DNA from: an uncultured Cellvibrionales bacterium
Lineage (GTDB): Bacteria; Pseudomonadota; Gammaproteobacteria; Pseudomonadales; Porticoccaceae
Length of the DNA stretch: 37,751 nucleotides
Direction: 5' to 3'
Assembly (NCBI GenBank): GCA_913031645.1
Contig: CAJWFB010000012.1
Location: 1-37,751 of the forward strand
The notes beneath the pieces were generated by a model that was given only the letters and a program-made list of their open reading frames with translations, did no database searches and was not told where the DNA came from. The position numbers and the translations under genes were made by a program. Below are positions 7,806 to 15,599 of this stretch, piece after piece (position 1 is the first letter of the stretch; each line of letters begins with the position of its first letter).

Positions 7806-8183
7806 ATGACCGATCAAAATAATGCCTCAATGGATCCAAACAGCCTTTTTCGCGAAGAAAACTTTACCGACCAAAAAATGGGAGCAATTCGCAAGCTAAT
7901 ACCCATAAAAGCTGATGGGTCCGATGATGGCGATCGAAATATTATGTTCTTTGGTTCGGCGCAGGTTATGACACCAATGGGAGCAATGCCTCTAAATTTT
8001 GCACTTGAGGGCAATACCATTGGTGAGGCAGCAGAGGATTTTGCCGCAAAGGCGGCCGTCGCCGTTGAACAGGCCGCGCAGGAACTGGAACAGATGCGAA
8101 GAGAACAAGCCTCGCAAATTGTCGTCCCCGGTCAAGGCGGAGGTAACATGGGCGGTCCCGGTCACGGCAGTATCATTACGTAA
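7806..8183 (+). CDS. Conserved-looking small protein of unknown function
   Basis: This 125-residue protein is not one I can assign. It has no signal peptide and no long hydrophobic span, so it is probably cytosolic. The middle holds a compact segment (FFGSAQVMTPMGAMPLNFAL, about residues 48-67). An Ala/Glu-rich predicted helix follows (GEAAEDFAAKAAVAVEQAAQ onward). The tail is flexible and rich in Gly (PGQGGGNMGGPGHG). The helix could mediate oligomerisation. It stands alone between arsJ (99 bp upstream) and the convergent NYN gene (34 bp downstream). Normal composition, a start behind GGTAG and the orderly segment pattern support a real gene. Confidence 0.7.
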   Translation: MTDQNNASMDPNSLFREENFTDQKMGAIRKLIPIKADGSDDGDRNIMFFGSAQVMTPMGAMPLNFALEGNTIGEAAEDFAAKAAVAVEQAAQELEQMRREQASQIVVPGQGGGNMGGPGHGSIIT

Positions 8184-8217
8184 ATTAAATGTTAGTAAGC
8201 ACCTGCTAGCAATACGT

Positions 8218-8706
8218 TTATATCAGTAATAATGGGGTATCTATAGGTTTAAATTCATCGGCCGCGGCAATGAGAGAAGCCGCGGTTAGGTCACTAACGC
8301 CGTAGACGAGAGTGTCGATGTGGCCGTTACGGGAAACCCTCTCCAGTAGCAAATCAAAATCCCCATCTCCCGACAGCAGCACTATCATGTCTATTTCATG
8401 ACTTGAGCTTACAGCCGCGTCCATGACGTCTATTGCAATACCTACATCCCAATCACCTTTCGCAGAGCCATCGCTTCTCTGGATATAGGGCTTCAGTTTT
8501 ACGTCAAAGCCAATGGTCTTCAAAATATTTTGAAATGCCTGCTGTTGACTATCATTCTTATCAATAGCATAGGCATTGGCGATACAAATTTCACCGTAGT
8601 CACTTAACTGACGCCATAAAGCTCGGTAATTGAAATGGCAGTTAAACGTATCCTTAACGGTGTAATAGACATTTTGAACATCAACAAACACTGCAATTTT
8701 TTTCAC
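8218..8706 (-). CDS. NYN-domain (LabA/DUF88 type) putative ribonuclease
   Basis: This 162-residue protein is essentially one NYN (PIN-like) domain. The metal-binding acids expected for the fold are visible: Asp9 in VFVDVQN, Asp87 and Asp93 in GDWDVGIAIDVMD, and Asp114/Asp116/Asp118 in LSGDGDFD. NYN proteins are predicted or proven endoribonucleases of the cytosol; the RNA target here is unknown. It lies 28 bp downstream of the GntR-family regulator on the same strand, so the two are probably co-transcribed. A regulator-nuclease pair of this kind is not one I know. Confidence 0.88.
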   Translation of the reverse strand: MKKIAVFVDVQNVYYTVKDTFNCHFNYRALWRQLSDYGEICIANAYAIDKNDSQQQAFQNILKTIGFDVKLKPYIQRSDGSAKGDWDVGIAIDVMDAAVSSSHEIDMIVLLSGDGDFDLLLERVSRNGHIDTLVYGVSDLTAASLIAAADEFKPIDTPLLLI

Positions 8707-8734
8707 GACATCCCTTTTTCAGTCAATGTATTAT

Positions 8735-9448
8735 TCATTTGATCTCTTTTCCAAGATGATAACCCTCTGCAGGATTAATAAGGGTCGAAAGGCTCATAAC
8801 GGTATCCTGCGACCAGTTTCTTTTGGTTATTTTTATACACACGCCTTCCCCTTCATGCGTGAGACCTAGCTCACGTCGTTGCATTGCGCTGGGCATTACC
8901 GCACTGAGTCGGTATTCAACATGACTGGGCGCTGCAACCCAGTTCAGGTAGGCATCAGCCGTCACCTTGTGATAGTTTTGTTTTATAAATGCAGGCGCCA
9001 CCAGTGGATTAACGACTATTTCCTCGAACTGAGCAGGCTTATCCCTGTTTAAATGGACAAAAGTACCTTTATAGAGCTCATCATCCATATTAACTCGCAT
9101 TCTCTGCGCCATGAGCATGTCCGCCTGAATCCGTTCCAGGCCAACAATCCGGCAACTGTAAATGCCAAAATTCTGGATATTTTCCACAACATTGGGTAGC
9201 TCAACCTGAGGAGGCAGAGCTTTAGGTTTTGCTACAAATGAACCCAAACCGGGTGCTCTGGTCAGCAAACCTTCGTCATCCAGTTCTTTTAGCGCTCTGC
9301 GAGCGGTCATTCGACTCACAGAAAAACTCGCCGCAAGATCATTTTCTGAGGGCACCCGAGTCCCCACAGGCCAGTTTCCAGAGGCAATGTGGTTTTCAAT
9401 ATATTGTTTAATCAGTAAAAAGCGCGGTAGCTTTACTATATCGCTCAT
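8735..9448 (-). CDS. GntR/HutC-family transcriptional regulator with UTRA domain
   Basis: This 237-residue regulator has an N-terminal winged helix-turn-helix, about residues 8-70 (IASGNWPVGTRVPSENDLAA, FSVSRMTARRALKELDDEGL). A UTRA ligand-binding domain runs from about 90 to 230 (FEEIVVNPLVAPAF, YLNWVAAPSHVEYRLSAVMP, KITKRNW). It most resembles HutC, the urocanate-responsive repressor of histidine use, but no hut gene is in the window, so the effector is open. A TGTATATAC motif sits 18 bases before its start and a perfect TGTATATACA farther upstream, suggesting autoregulation. It probably forms an operon with the NYN nuclease gene. Confidence 0.9.
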   Translation of the reverse strand: MSDIVKLPRFLLIKQYIENHIASGNWPVGTRVPSENDLAASFSVSRMTARRALKELDDEGLLTRAPGLGSFVAKPKALPPQVELPNVVENIQNFGIYSCRIVGLERIQADMLMAQRMRVNMDDELYKGTFVHLNRDKPAQFEEIVVNPLVAPAFIKQNYHKVTADAYLNWVAAPSHVEYRLSAVMPSAMQRRELGLTHEGEGVCIKITKRNWSQDTVMSLSTLINPAEGYHLGKEIK

Positions 9449-9465
9449 AGGATATCAACATTAAA

Positions 9466-9475
9466 TGTATATACT
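9466..9475 (-). promoter_or_regulatory. Putative operator (proximal) of the HutC-like regulator
   Basis: TGTATATACT, one base from the palindrome TGTATATACA, lies 18-27 bases upstream of the regulator's start codon. HutC-family proteins are reported to bind TGTA-N2-TACA, so self-repression is likely. Confidence 0.5.
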
Positions 9476-9626
9476 ATTATTACAGAAGCAATATAAAAAT
9501 TACAATTAAATTATTTGCTTAAAATAGTATGTTCGCTAAAAATCTGCTTTTAGAACATTAAATTTCAATAAATTCGCTGAAAATTACAGATAATAATTAT
9601 ATTTTTACTTAAAATTTTATTTTAAC

Positions 9627-9636
9627 TGTATATACA
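9627..9636. promoter_or_regulatory. Putative operator (distal), perfect TGTATATACA
   Basis: A perfect 10-bp palindrome fitting TGTA-N2-TACA lies at the far end of the very AT-rich gap (9449-9651) between the GIY-YIG gene and the GntR-family gene. It is about 180 bp upstream of the regulator's start, suitable for looping or cooperative binding with the proximal site. In such AT-rich DNA chance occurrence is also possible. Confidence 0.45.
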
Positions 9637-9651
9637 ATTATACATTCAAAG

Positions 9652-9906
9652 CTAATTATTAATTAAACTTAGCTTTTGTGTACGAGTGAGCTTCTTGATC
9701 TCTGCTTCGCGCTTGCTAGCGCTGCTTCGGCTGGGGCTGGACTCTGAGAACACCATCTCGAGAGCTGTGCGGCCACGAAAATACTTAGCGCCCGCTTTCC
9801 CCGACTGATGCTCGGCTAATCGTCTCTCAAGGTCTGTGGTGATACCGGTATACAAAGTCTCATCACTTGCGCGAACAATATACACATACCATGGCGTATC
9901 GCTCAT
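9652..9906 (-). CDS. yhbQ: GIY-YIG domain protein (UPF0213/YhbQ type)
   Basis: This 84-residue protein consists of a single GIY-YIG nuclease domain. The opening WYVYIVRASDETLYTGIT carries the VYI and YTGIT elements. It is followed by DLERRLAEHQSG and KYFRGRTALEMVFSE, in which the conserved Arg and Glu of the fold can be placed. YhbQ-type proteins have been linked to DNA repair, but function is weakly defined. Its ATG overlaps the TGA stop of the upstream sprT gene (TGATG), so translation is coupled and the two form an operon. Confidence 0.9.
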   Translation of the reverse strand: MSDTPWYVYIVRASDETLYTGITTDLERRLAEHQSGKAGAKYFRGRTALEMVFSESSPSRSSASKREAEIKKLTRTQKLSLINN

Positions 9907-10439
9907 CAGAAAGTACCCTGCTGCAGAGCACTACGACAGGACTGACAGCGATAACTAGCGCCACGCTCAACTATCTTGCGGTGCCGTAAAATAGTCAGCT
10001 GATGTGTTTTGCAGTCACACTTATAGGCGTATCGCTTGTAGTGGCGGGTTGGAATCCCAGTGAGATCGTAATGTCCTGTCACATTGGGTTCCGCACCCAT
10101 AGTGACCATAATTTGGCGCCACTCTTTTCCATGCGGTTTCACTCGACGAATTCCCCAAACACAGTCCACAACATAGTGTGCCACCTCATGAATCACCGTG
10201 TTCTCAAGGCTCTCTTCAAAATATTTGGCGAATATCCATGGGTTATAGCGAATGCGGCGCTGAGATCCCCTAATCTGGTACATGCCAGCACATTTACCCT
10301 GCAAGTCATAAGCCACCGGCAGTAAAGCGAAGTCTCGATCAAGAAGAATGCCGGCACGCTCAATACAATGATGAGTTGCTTGAGTAATTTGCAGTCGCTG
10401 AGAATCTGTTACTGGCGTGATAGTGTCTATGTCAGTCAT
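9906..10439 (-). CDS. sprT: SprT-family zinc-metalloprotease-like protein
   Basis: This 177-residue SprT-like protein has the zinc-protease motif HEVAH at 84-88, with a likely third ligand in KPHGKEW (His103). The C-terminus has two Cys pairs (CDC in KCDCKTH and CQSC), a small zinc ribbon as in SprT and Spartan-like proteins. SPRTN relatives cut DNA-protein crosslinks; the bacterial protein's substrate is not established. The pairing with a GIY-YIG nuclease-like protein, by stop-start overlap, fits a shared DNA-maintenance role, which is inference. It is divergent from rnm, with a 62-bp shared gap. Confidence 0.9.
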   Translation of the reverse strand: MTDIDTITPVTDSQRLQITQATHHCIERAGILLDRDFALLPVAYDLQGKCAGMYQIRGSQRRIRYNPWIFAKYFEESLENTVIHEVAHYVVDCVWGIRRVKPHGKEWRQIMVTMGAEPNVTGHYDLTGIPTRHYKRYAYKCDCKTHQLTILRHRKIVERGASYRCQSCRSALQQGTF

Positions 10440-10501
10440 AAAGCAATTATAGTGGCAGTTTAAACTGGTACAATCGGAAATTGTATTTATGAAGCCTGTT
10501 T

Positions 10502-11320
10502 ATGATTATTGATCTCCACTGCCATACCAACATGTCTGATGGTGCCTTAACGCCCAACCAATTGATCGATCTTGCGGTTAAACGGGGAGTGGGGATGCTG
10601 TCAATTACTGATCACGACACGCTGGACGCCTATGCTCATATCTCAGCAGTACCATCCAATATCAGGCTGATTCCAGGCATAGAGTTATCAAGCCGATGGC
10701 GCAAGCAGGGGGTTCATATTGTCGGCCTAAATATTGACCTTTCCAATGAGGCCATGGCTTCAGCGGTGACTCAACAATCCGATGTAAGACTACAACGGGC
10801 GCATGAAATTTCTAATCGTCTGGGCCGACTGGGTTTTGATAACTGCTTAGAAGGAGCCCAACGTTTCGCGCAAAATCAGATCGGTCGGCCGCATTTCGCC
10901 GAACACTTGATAGAAGTTGGCGCAGTCAAAAATGCTAATGAGGCGTTTAAAAAGTATTTGGGTGCAGGTAAGGCTGGCGATATTAAAGAACACTGGCCGG
11001 CTATTGATACAGTTGTGCAGTGGATTAGGCGGGCAGGGGGCATAGCTGTACTTGCTCATCCCAGCAAATACAAAATGACTCGCACTAAGCTAACGGAACT
11101 GCTTAATGACTTTAGTATTGCCGGTGGCGAGGCCATGGAGGTAGTCTCCGGCCTGCAGGTCCCTTCGGTGACAAGAGATCTTGCTGGGCTATGTAAAAAG
11201 TTTAATCTGCTAGCCTCATGCGGCTCTGATTTTCATGCTCCAGATAAAAAATGGGCCGCGCTCGGAATGACCAGTAACCTCCCAGATACTTGTAACCCTG
11301 TATGGGATCACTGGGCTTAA
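10502..11320 (+). CDS. rnm: PHP-domain 3',5'-nucleotidase / RNase AM
   Basis: This 272-residue PHP (polymerase and histidinol phosphatase) protein is of the YciV/TrpH type. The metal-binding motifs are DLHCHTNMSDG at the start, ITDHDTLDAY near residue 37, PGIELSSRW, GRPHFAEHLI, LAHPSKY and the late SDFHAPDKKW. All canonical His and Asp clusters are present, so it should be active. The E. coli homologue trims 5' ends of small RNAs and degrades 3'-phosphoadenosine 5'-phosphate and short oligonucleotides. An ATG 13 bases upstream is out of frame and hits a stop, so this start stands. Confidence 0.9.
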   Translation: MIIDLHCHTNMSDGALTPNQLIDLAVKRGVGMLSITDHDTLDAYAHISAVPSNIRLIPGIELSSRWRKQGVHIVGLNIDLSNEAMASAVTQQSDVRLQRAHEISNRLGRLGFDNCLEGAQRFAQNQIGRPHFAEHLIEVGAVKNANEAFKKYLGAGKAGDIKEHWPAIDTVVQWIRRAGGIAVLAHPSKYKMTRTKLTELLNDFSIAGGEAMEVVSGLQVPSVTRDLAGLCKKFNLLASCGSDFHAPDKKWAALGMTSNLPDTCNPVWDHWA

Positions 11321-11419
11321 TTAATGTTTAGATAATTCCTAACGTCAACATTCATGTGTATACTTCAGCGCGCATTAGTGCAGCAAGCAATGTATTTTTG
11401 AATCTAAGGATAAATAGAC

Positions 11420-11839
11420 GTGGATATTTTTATTTTTGCCAGTGAGCAATGGTTATTGCTCAGTACATTTTTAGTTCTGCTCTATATCTTTATGTTTACT
11501 GAACGTACCAAAGGTGGGAAGCCCATAGCGACGGCTGAACTCGTTTCATTGATGAATGCCGATTCAGCAGTTCTAGTAGATGTGCGTGCAACAAGCGACT
11601 TTCAAGCTGGCCATATTCACGGGGCAATCAATATCCCTCATACTAAAACAGCGACTCGAATGAGCGAGCTTGAAAAGCATCGTGAGAAATTAATTGTGCT
11701 TGTTGATCAAATGGGTCAGCACGCTGGTTCAGCAGGAAAGATGCTAACCAAAGATAATTATAATGTCCGCCGCCTGAGTGGCGGTATGAGCGAATGGCAA
11801 CAACAAAATATGCCCGTTGTTCACGGCCAGAAAAGCTAA
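11420..11839 (+). CDS. yibN: Membrane-anchored rhodanese-like protein, YibN type
   Basis: This 139-residue protein starts at GTG 11420 behind AAGGA (11406-11410). An N-terminal membrane segment (about 9-26, WLLLSTFLVLLYIFMF) is followed by a rhodanese domain (VLVDVRATSDFQAGHIHGAI, SGGMSEWQQ). The usual active-site Cys is absent: the loop reads VDQMGQHAGSAG, so classical sulfurtransferase activity is unlikely. YibN homologues share this lack, and E. coli YibN is encoded next to grxC and secB as here. The family is thought to act at the inner membrane near the translocation machinery. It is the first gene of a three-gene run. Confidence 0.88.
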   Translation: MDIFIFASEQWLLLSTFLVLLYIFMFTERTKGGKPIATAELVSLMNADSAVLVDVRATSDFQAGHIHGAINIPHTKTATRMSELEKHREKLIVLVDQMGQHAGSAGKMLTKDNYNVRRLSGGMSEWQQQNMPVVHGQKS

Positions 11840-11873
11840 TCACCACCAAGGTTACTTGGCCAAAGGAGCTTTG

Positions 11874-12137
11874 ATGCCTCAAGTACTACTCTATGGAACT
11901 CGATTCTGCCCGTTTTGTACTGCAGCTAGGCATCTATTGACGGAAAAACACGTCCAGTACGATGATATATCGGTTGATGATGACCAGGCCCTGCGAGCCA
12001 AAATTTTCGCCCAAAGTGGGCAGCGCACCGTACCACAGATATGGATTGGGGAAACCCACGTTGGCGGCTACTCCGAACTCCAGACACTAGAGACCAAGGG
12101 TGAATTAGACCTTCTTCTGAACCCGGGGTTGAATTGA
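11874..12137 (+). CDS. grxC: Glutaredoxin 3
   Basis: This 87-residue dithiol glutaredoxin starts at ATG 11874, with AAGGAG at 11863-11868; a longer reading from 11817 only adds sequence overlapping the previous gene. The active site is CPFC (Cys12, Cys15) in LLYGTRFCPFCTAA. Glutathione-binding features are RTVPQIWIGETHVGGYSEL, including the TVP cis-proline loop and the GG-x-S/D turn. It reduces disulfides and mixed glutathione disulfides in the cytosol. It lies 34 bp after yibN and 65 bp before secB, the conserved gammaproteobacterial order. Confidence 0.94.
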   Translation: MPQVLLYGTRFCPFCTAARHLLTEKHVQYDDISVDDDQALRAKIFAQSGQRTVPQIWIGETHVGGYSELQTLETKGELDLLLNPGLN

Positions 12138-12202
12138 ATAAAACTGGCGCCATATATAATAAATACTAGATGCGCTGAACCACAATTTTAAAGGTTATAA
12201 AA

Positions 12203-12712
12203 ATGACTGAAGAAACCACTACTGCAACCGAAGCCGCAGAAACACAAGATACTGGACCCGCATTTGCGGTTCAGAGAATTTATTTGAAAGATCTTTCTTT
12301 CGAAACACCTATGGGTGCAGCAGCCTTTCAAAAACAATGGCAGCCCAAGGTCAATCAAGATTTGAACACCCAAAGCACAAAGGTGGCTGACGATGTTTAT
12401 GAGGTCGCTCTAAGACTGACGATTACCGTCACTGATGGAGAGGAAACGATTTATCTTATCGAAGTACAGCAGGCCGGTCTTTTCACTATTAAGGGCTTAG
12501 AGCCGCAACAGCTCACTCACATAATCAATACGACATGCCCGACTATGCTATTTCCCTACGCGAGAGAAGCAATAGACAACACCTTAACGAAAGGGTCTTT
12601 CCCCGCGCTAATGTTACCGCCAATTAACTTTGATGCTTTATTTGCTTCAGCGGTGCAGCAAGCTGAAGCCAAAGCTGCTGAGGAAGGCAAAAGCGAAGAT
12701 ACAACGCACTAG
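12203..12712 (+). CDS. secB: SecB protein-export chaperone
   Basis: This 169-residue SecB holds preproteins unfolded and passes them to SecA. An acidic, low-complexity N-terminal tail (about residues 1-18) precedes the core: [48 protein letters not shown] and [16 protein letters not shown]. The segment [15 protein letters not shown] is the family signature. It works as a homotetramer in the cytosol. It closes the yibN-grxC-secB run. The gpsA gene that follows secB in enterics is absent, and ntrC faces it convergently. Confidence 0.95.
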   Translation: MTEETTTATEAAETQDTGPAFAVQRIYLKDLSFETPMGAAAFQKQWQPKVNQDLNTQSTKVADDVYEVALRLTITVTDGEETIYLIEVQQAGLFTIKGLEPQQLTHIINTTCPTMLFPYAREAIDNTLTKGSFPALMLPPINFDALFASAVQQAEAKAAEEGKSEDTTH

Positions 12713-12735
12713 GTACAGTCATTTCTCCATAGTAA

Positions 12736-12763
12736 ATCCCCGCTTTAGATTGCGGGGGTATTA
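12736..12763. terminator. Possible bidirectional terminator between secB and ntrC
   Basis: CCCCGC (12738-12743) and GCGGGG (12752-12757) form a 6-bp GC stem with an 8-base loop, midway between two convergent genes. The flanking T-runs are short on both strands, so termination is likely but may be weak. Confidence 0.55.
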
Positions 12764-12776
12764 CTCGCGGTGGTGA

Positions 12777-14195
12777 CTAACTCTCATCCTCGATACTGTG
12801 CTCCTGTAATTTCCGCGTCAACGTGTTGCGGCCCCAGCCGAGCAAAAGCGCAGCCTCCTTCTTACGTCCCCCAGTATGAGCTAACGCAGTCTCAATCATG
12901 GCGCGCTCAAAATCAGGGACGGCCTCATCGAGTATATTTGTGCGTCCATTTTTTAATTCTATTTCACTCCATTGCCTAAGCATTTGTTGCCAGCTACTTT
13001 TGTTAATGTAGTTCCGATCAACCGACTCTGCTTTTAGCTCTGGCGGTAAATCAGTTAAGAGGATCTCTCGCCCAGCCGCCATGACAGTCAGCCATCTGCA
13101 GATATTTTCTAACTGCCTAACATTTCCCGGCCAAGGCATGTTGAATAGAAAATCTTGTGCTTGTTGGGACAAAATTTTCGGCTCCATATCGAGCTCTCTC
13201 GCCGCACGCAGAAAGAAGTGATCCATCAACTGAGGAATGTCCTCTCGACGATCTGTAAGTCTTGGCAAATGCACACGAATGACATTTAAGCGATGAAAGA
13301 GATCTTCGCGGAACCGATTTTCCGATACCAATGCTTCTAGGTTCTGATGAGTAGCTGCAATGATACGCACGTCTACCTTTATAGCTGTCTGACCCCCCAC
13401 TCGATAGAACTCACCGTCTGCCAAAATTCTCAACAATCGAGTCTGAGCTTCCCCAGGCATGTCACCAATCTCATCAAGGAAAAGAGTACCTCCATCAGCC
13501 TGCTCAAAACGTCCTTCACGACGTTGCGAGGCGCCAGTAAAAGAACCTTTTTCGTGTCCAAATAACTCTGATTCTATTAGATCCCGAGGTATTGCAGCCA
13601 TGTTTAGGGCAATGAATTTAGCGTTCTTACGGGGGCTGTGTTTATGTAGCGCTTGAGCGACCAACTCCTTACCCGTTCCCGATTCACCATTAATGAGCAC
13701 AGTAATGTTAGAGTTAGACAGTCGTCCTATAGCTCTGAAGACCTCTTGCATGGCCGGCGCTTCACCAATAATTTCCTGAACCACCGACGTCCCCTCAGGG
13801 ATCTCTAAGCTGGATTTTTGCTCCTGAGAAAATGATGTCGCACGTCGAGCAACATCCACTAATTCATCGAGATCAAAAGGCTTCGGCAAATATTCGAACG
13901 CCCCACCCTGATAAGCTGCTACCGCACTGTCTAAATCTGAATGAGCTGTCGTTATAATCACTGGCGTATCGGGATGACTAAGATGAATCTCTTTGAGTAA
14001 CTCAAGCCCATCAATACCTGGCATACGAATGTCTGAAATAATGATTTCTGGCGTCGCAAGGCGCAATGCTGCAAGTAACTGGCCCCCGTCTTCGAAACTG
14101 CGGACTGCCATATCGTTTCTGCTCAGTGCTTTTTCCATGATCCATCTTAGAGAGCGGTCATCTTCCGCGATCCATACTTCTGCGTTACTGTTCAT
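12777..14195 (-). CDS. ntrC: NtrC nitrogen-regulation response regulator
   Basis: This 472-residue NtrC starts at Met 14195 (another Met is two codons earlier); longer readings run inside ntrB. The receiver domain has EDD at 11-13 and phospho-acceptor Asp55 (IISDIRMPG). The AAA+ sigma-54 activation domain has Walker A GESGTGKE, the GAFTGA loop as GSFTGA, and Walker B GGTLFLDEIGDM. The Fis-type helix-turn-helix ends the protein (KEAALLLGWGRNTLTRKLQ). Phosphorylated NtrC activates sigma-54 promoters under nitrogen limitation. Its start overlaps the ntrB end by 11 bases, giving translational coupling. Candidate NtrC sites lie before ntrB and glnII. Confidence 0.96.
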   Translation of the reverse strand: MNSNAEVWIAEDDRSLRWIMEKALSRNDMAVRSFEDGGQLLAALRLATPEIIISDIRMPGIDGLELLKEIHLSHPDTPVIITTAHSDLDSAVAAYQGGAFEYLPKPFDLDELVDVARRATSFSQEQKSSLEIPEGTSVVQEIIGEAPAMQEVFRAIGRLSNSNITVLINGESGTGKELVAQALHKHSPRKNAKFIALNMAAIPRDLIESELFGHEKGSFTGASQRREGRFEQADGGTLFLDEIGDMPGEAQTRLLRILADGEFYRVGGQTAIKVDVRIIAATHQNLEALVSENRFREDLFHRLNVIRVHLPRLTDRREDIPQLMDHFFLRAARELDMEPKILSQQAQDFLFNMPWPGNVRQLENICRWLTVMAAGREILLTDLPPELKAESVDRNYINKSSWQQMLRQWSEIELKNGRTNILDEAVPDFERAMIETALAHTGGRKKEAALLLGWGRNTLTRKLQEHSIEDES

Positions 14196-15276
14196 AGTCA
14201 TCTCTGATAGGTAAATAAATTGAGAATCTGGTATTACCAGGCTCAGAATCACACTCGATAATGCCTTCATGTCCATTAATAGCGGTCTGAGCAATCGTTA
14301 GCCCCAAGCCCGAGCCATCGCTGCGCCCACTGATCATCGGGAAAAAAATCTGCTCTGCGATATCGCCTAAAATGCCAGGACCGTTGTCGATAATGTCAAT
14401 TCGACATACCACCCTGTGACGCTTTCCAGCGATGGTGAAACTGCGCTGAATGCGTGATTTAAATATCACCAGCGGATCAAGCACAGTCGATTCCAGTAAT
14501 GCTTGCATGGCATTTCGCGCTACATTTAGCACTGCCTGAATAAGTTGGACGCGATCGCCGCTTAAAACTGGAATACTGGGGTCATAATCTCTAGATATCG
14601 TCAGAGCGCCCTGAACCTCAGCTTGCAATAAATTAGCAACATGCTCAGTCACCTCATGCACATTTATTGGTTCGTATTGTGGAATTTGGTTAGGACCCAA
14701 TAACCGGTCCACCAAATTGCGTAGACGGTCAGTTTCAGTAGTGATGATTTGACAAAATTCTCTGGGCTCATCACCCATGCCTCGCTCTGTTATTTCCTGT
14801 TCGAGTAATTGCGCAGCGCCACGAATACCACCGAGTGGATTTTTTATTTCATGAGCTAAACCTCGAATTAGACTCTTTGAGGTGTCATGCACTGACAGAA
14901 GGGCCTCTTCGCGGTTAATTTTTATAAACCGATCAATCGGCTGAACCTCTAATAATAGCGTGCGCTTACCAAGCACCTCCATTGGGGTCGCCGTATAATC
15001 TACCTGCGAGATATCGTTGAACGTCGAAATACGCAGTTGCTCATGACGACGAGTATGTGGGTTGCCAGAAAGAACGGCTTCTTCGAGGGTTTTTTTACAG
15101 CTTTCGGCATCATTAAAAAGACTGTAAATTTCTGACCCTAACAACCGAGAACTTCCTATCTGTAACAGAGATTCTGCCGCAGAATTCACGTACGTTATAA
15201 ACAACTGCTCGTTTAGCAACAATACTGCTGTATTCAAATTATCTAACAGTAATCCGTGGAATTTTTCTGTATCCAT
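14185..15276 (-). CDS. ntrB: NtrB (GlnL) nitrogen-sensing histidine kinase
   Basis: This 363-residue soluble kinase starts at Met 15276, with GAAGAG just upstream. A longer in-frame reading to 15351 would overlap the sigma-54 promoter and is rejected. The N-terminal PAS domain spans about 8-120 (AVLLLNEQLFITYVNSAAES). Phospho-acceptor His142 is in RGLAHEIKNPLGGIRGAAQL. The N box is near AVLNVARNAMQAL, then DNGPGI and GSGLGLTIAQTAINGHEG. It phosphorylates NtrC when PII signals nitrogen shortage and removes the phosphate otherwise. It is transcribed with ntrC but separated from glnII by a terminator and its own candidate promoter. Confidence 0.95.
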   Translation of the reverse strand: MDTEKFHGLLLDNLNTAVLLLNEQLFITYVNSAAESLLQIGSSRLLGSEIYSLFNDAESCKKTLEEAVLSGNPHTRRHEQLRISTFNDISQVDYTATPMEVLGKRTLLLEVQPIDRFIKINREEALLSVHDTSKSLIRGLAHEIKNPLGGIRGAAQLLEQEITERGMGDEPREFCQIITTETDRLRNLVDRLLGPNQIPQYEPINVHEVTEHVANLLQAEVQGALTISRDYDPSIPVLSGDRVQLIQAVLNVARNAMQALLESTVLDPLVIFKSRIQRSFTIAGKRHRVVCRIDIIDNGPGILGDIAEQIFFPMISGRSDGSGLGLTIAQTAINGHEGIIECDSEPGNTRFSIYLPIRDDYEQ

Positions 15277-15339
15277 AATCTCTTCAACTGCCGTTATAAA
15301 TTGTGATAAGCCTACACAACCTTTACCTAAAGCTGATCT

Positions 15340-15355
15340 TGCAATAAACAAGCCA
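15340..15355 (-). promoter_or_regulatory. Candidate sigma-54 promoter for ntrBC
   Basis: On the minus strand this reads TGGCTTGTTTATTGCA. It keeps the -24 GG and -12 GC at exact sigma-54 spacing and differs from TGGCAC-N5-TTGCA at two bases. Predicted transcription start is near 15329, giving a 53-base leader to ntrB. NtrC-like sites lie upstream at about -85 and -115. Confidence 0.6.
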
Positions 15356-15406
15356 AGTATTAGCCACTGTTTAGCGGTGAAAAAAGCGCCAAAAGCCTTA
15401 TGCTAG

Positions 15407-15421
15407 GCACCATAAAGTAAA
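15407..15421 (-). promoter_or_regulatory. NtrC half-site upstream of ntrB
   Basis: GCACCAT, one intact half of the NtrC motif with a degenerate second half, starts exactly 30 bp from the stronger site at 15437. Same-face spacing of about three helical turns is typical of paired NtrC enhancers. Confidence 0.45.
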
Positions 15422-15436
15422 TCACAATGCTGTTAC

Positions 15437-15451
15437 GCACCATTATAGTGC
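15437..15451 (-). promoter_or_regulatory. NtrC-binding site upstream of ntrB
   Basis: GCACCATTATAGTGC (minus strand GCACTATAATGGTGC) matches the NtrC palindrome GCAC-N7-GTGC closely. Its centre is about 115 bp upstream of the predicted ntrB transcription start. Confidence 0.7.
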
Positions 15452-15558
15452 ATAAAGGTAGTGGCGGCATAACACTGCTCTGGTGCCTGGCGCTATTGAG
15501 AGTATTGGAAGGGTTTCTGAAAGCGTAAGGTCACACAGACCTTCTCTTCTAGAGGCAT

Positions 15559-15590
15559 AAAAAACCCTGGAGACAGAACTATCTCCAGGG
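15559..15590 (-). terminator. Rho-independent terminator after glnII
   Basis: On the minus strand a perfect 9-bp stem CCCTGGAGA / TCTCCAGGG (15590-15582 and 15573-15565) is followed by six T residues (15564-15559). It starts 9 bases after the glnII stop and isolates glnII from ntrBC. Confidence 0.93.
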
Positions 15591-15599
15591 CTATTTTAC

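Noticed and set aside
11817-11873. Longer N-terminus for GrxC
   Set aside because: It overlaps the previous gene and adds nothing glutaredoxin-like; AAGGAG precedes ATG 11874.
14196-14294. Longer N-terminus for NtrC
   Set aside because: The added sequence is the end of ntrB read in another frame, and receiver-domain alignment begins at the later Met.
15277-15351. Longer N-terminus for NtrB
   Set aside because: It would overlap the candidate sigma-54 promoter, lacks a ribosome-binding site, and exceeds the family length.
15527-15543. AAGGTC-N5-GACCTT hairpin between glnII and ntrB as a second terminator
   Set aside because: The stem is only 6 bp with no T-run on either strand, and a much better terminator lies beside it.
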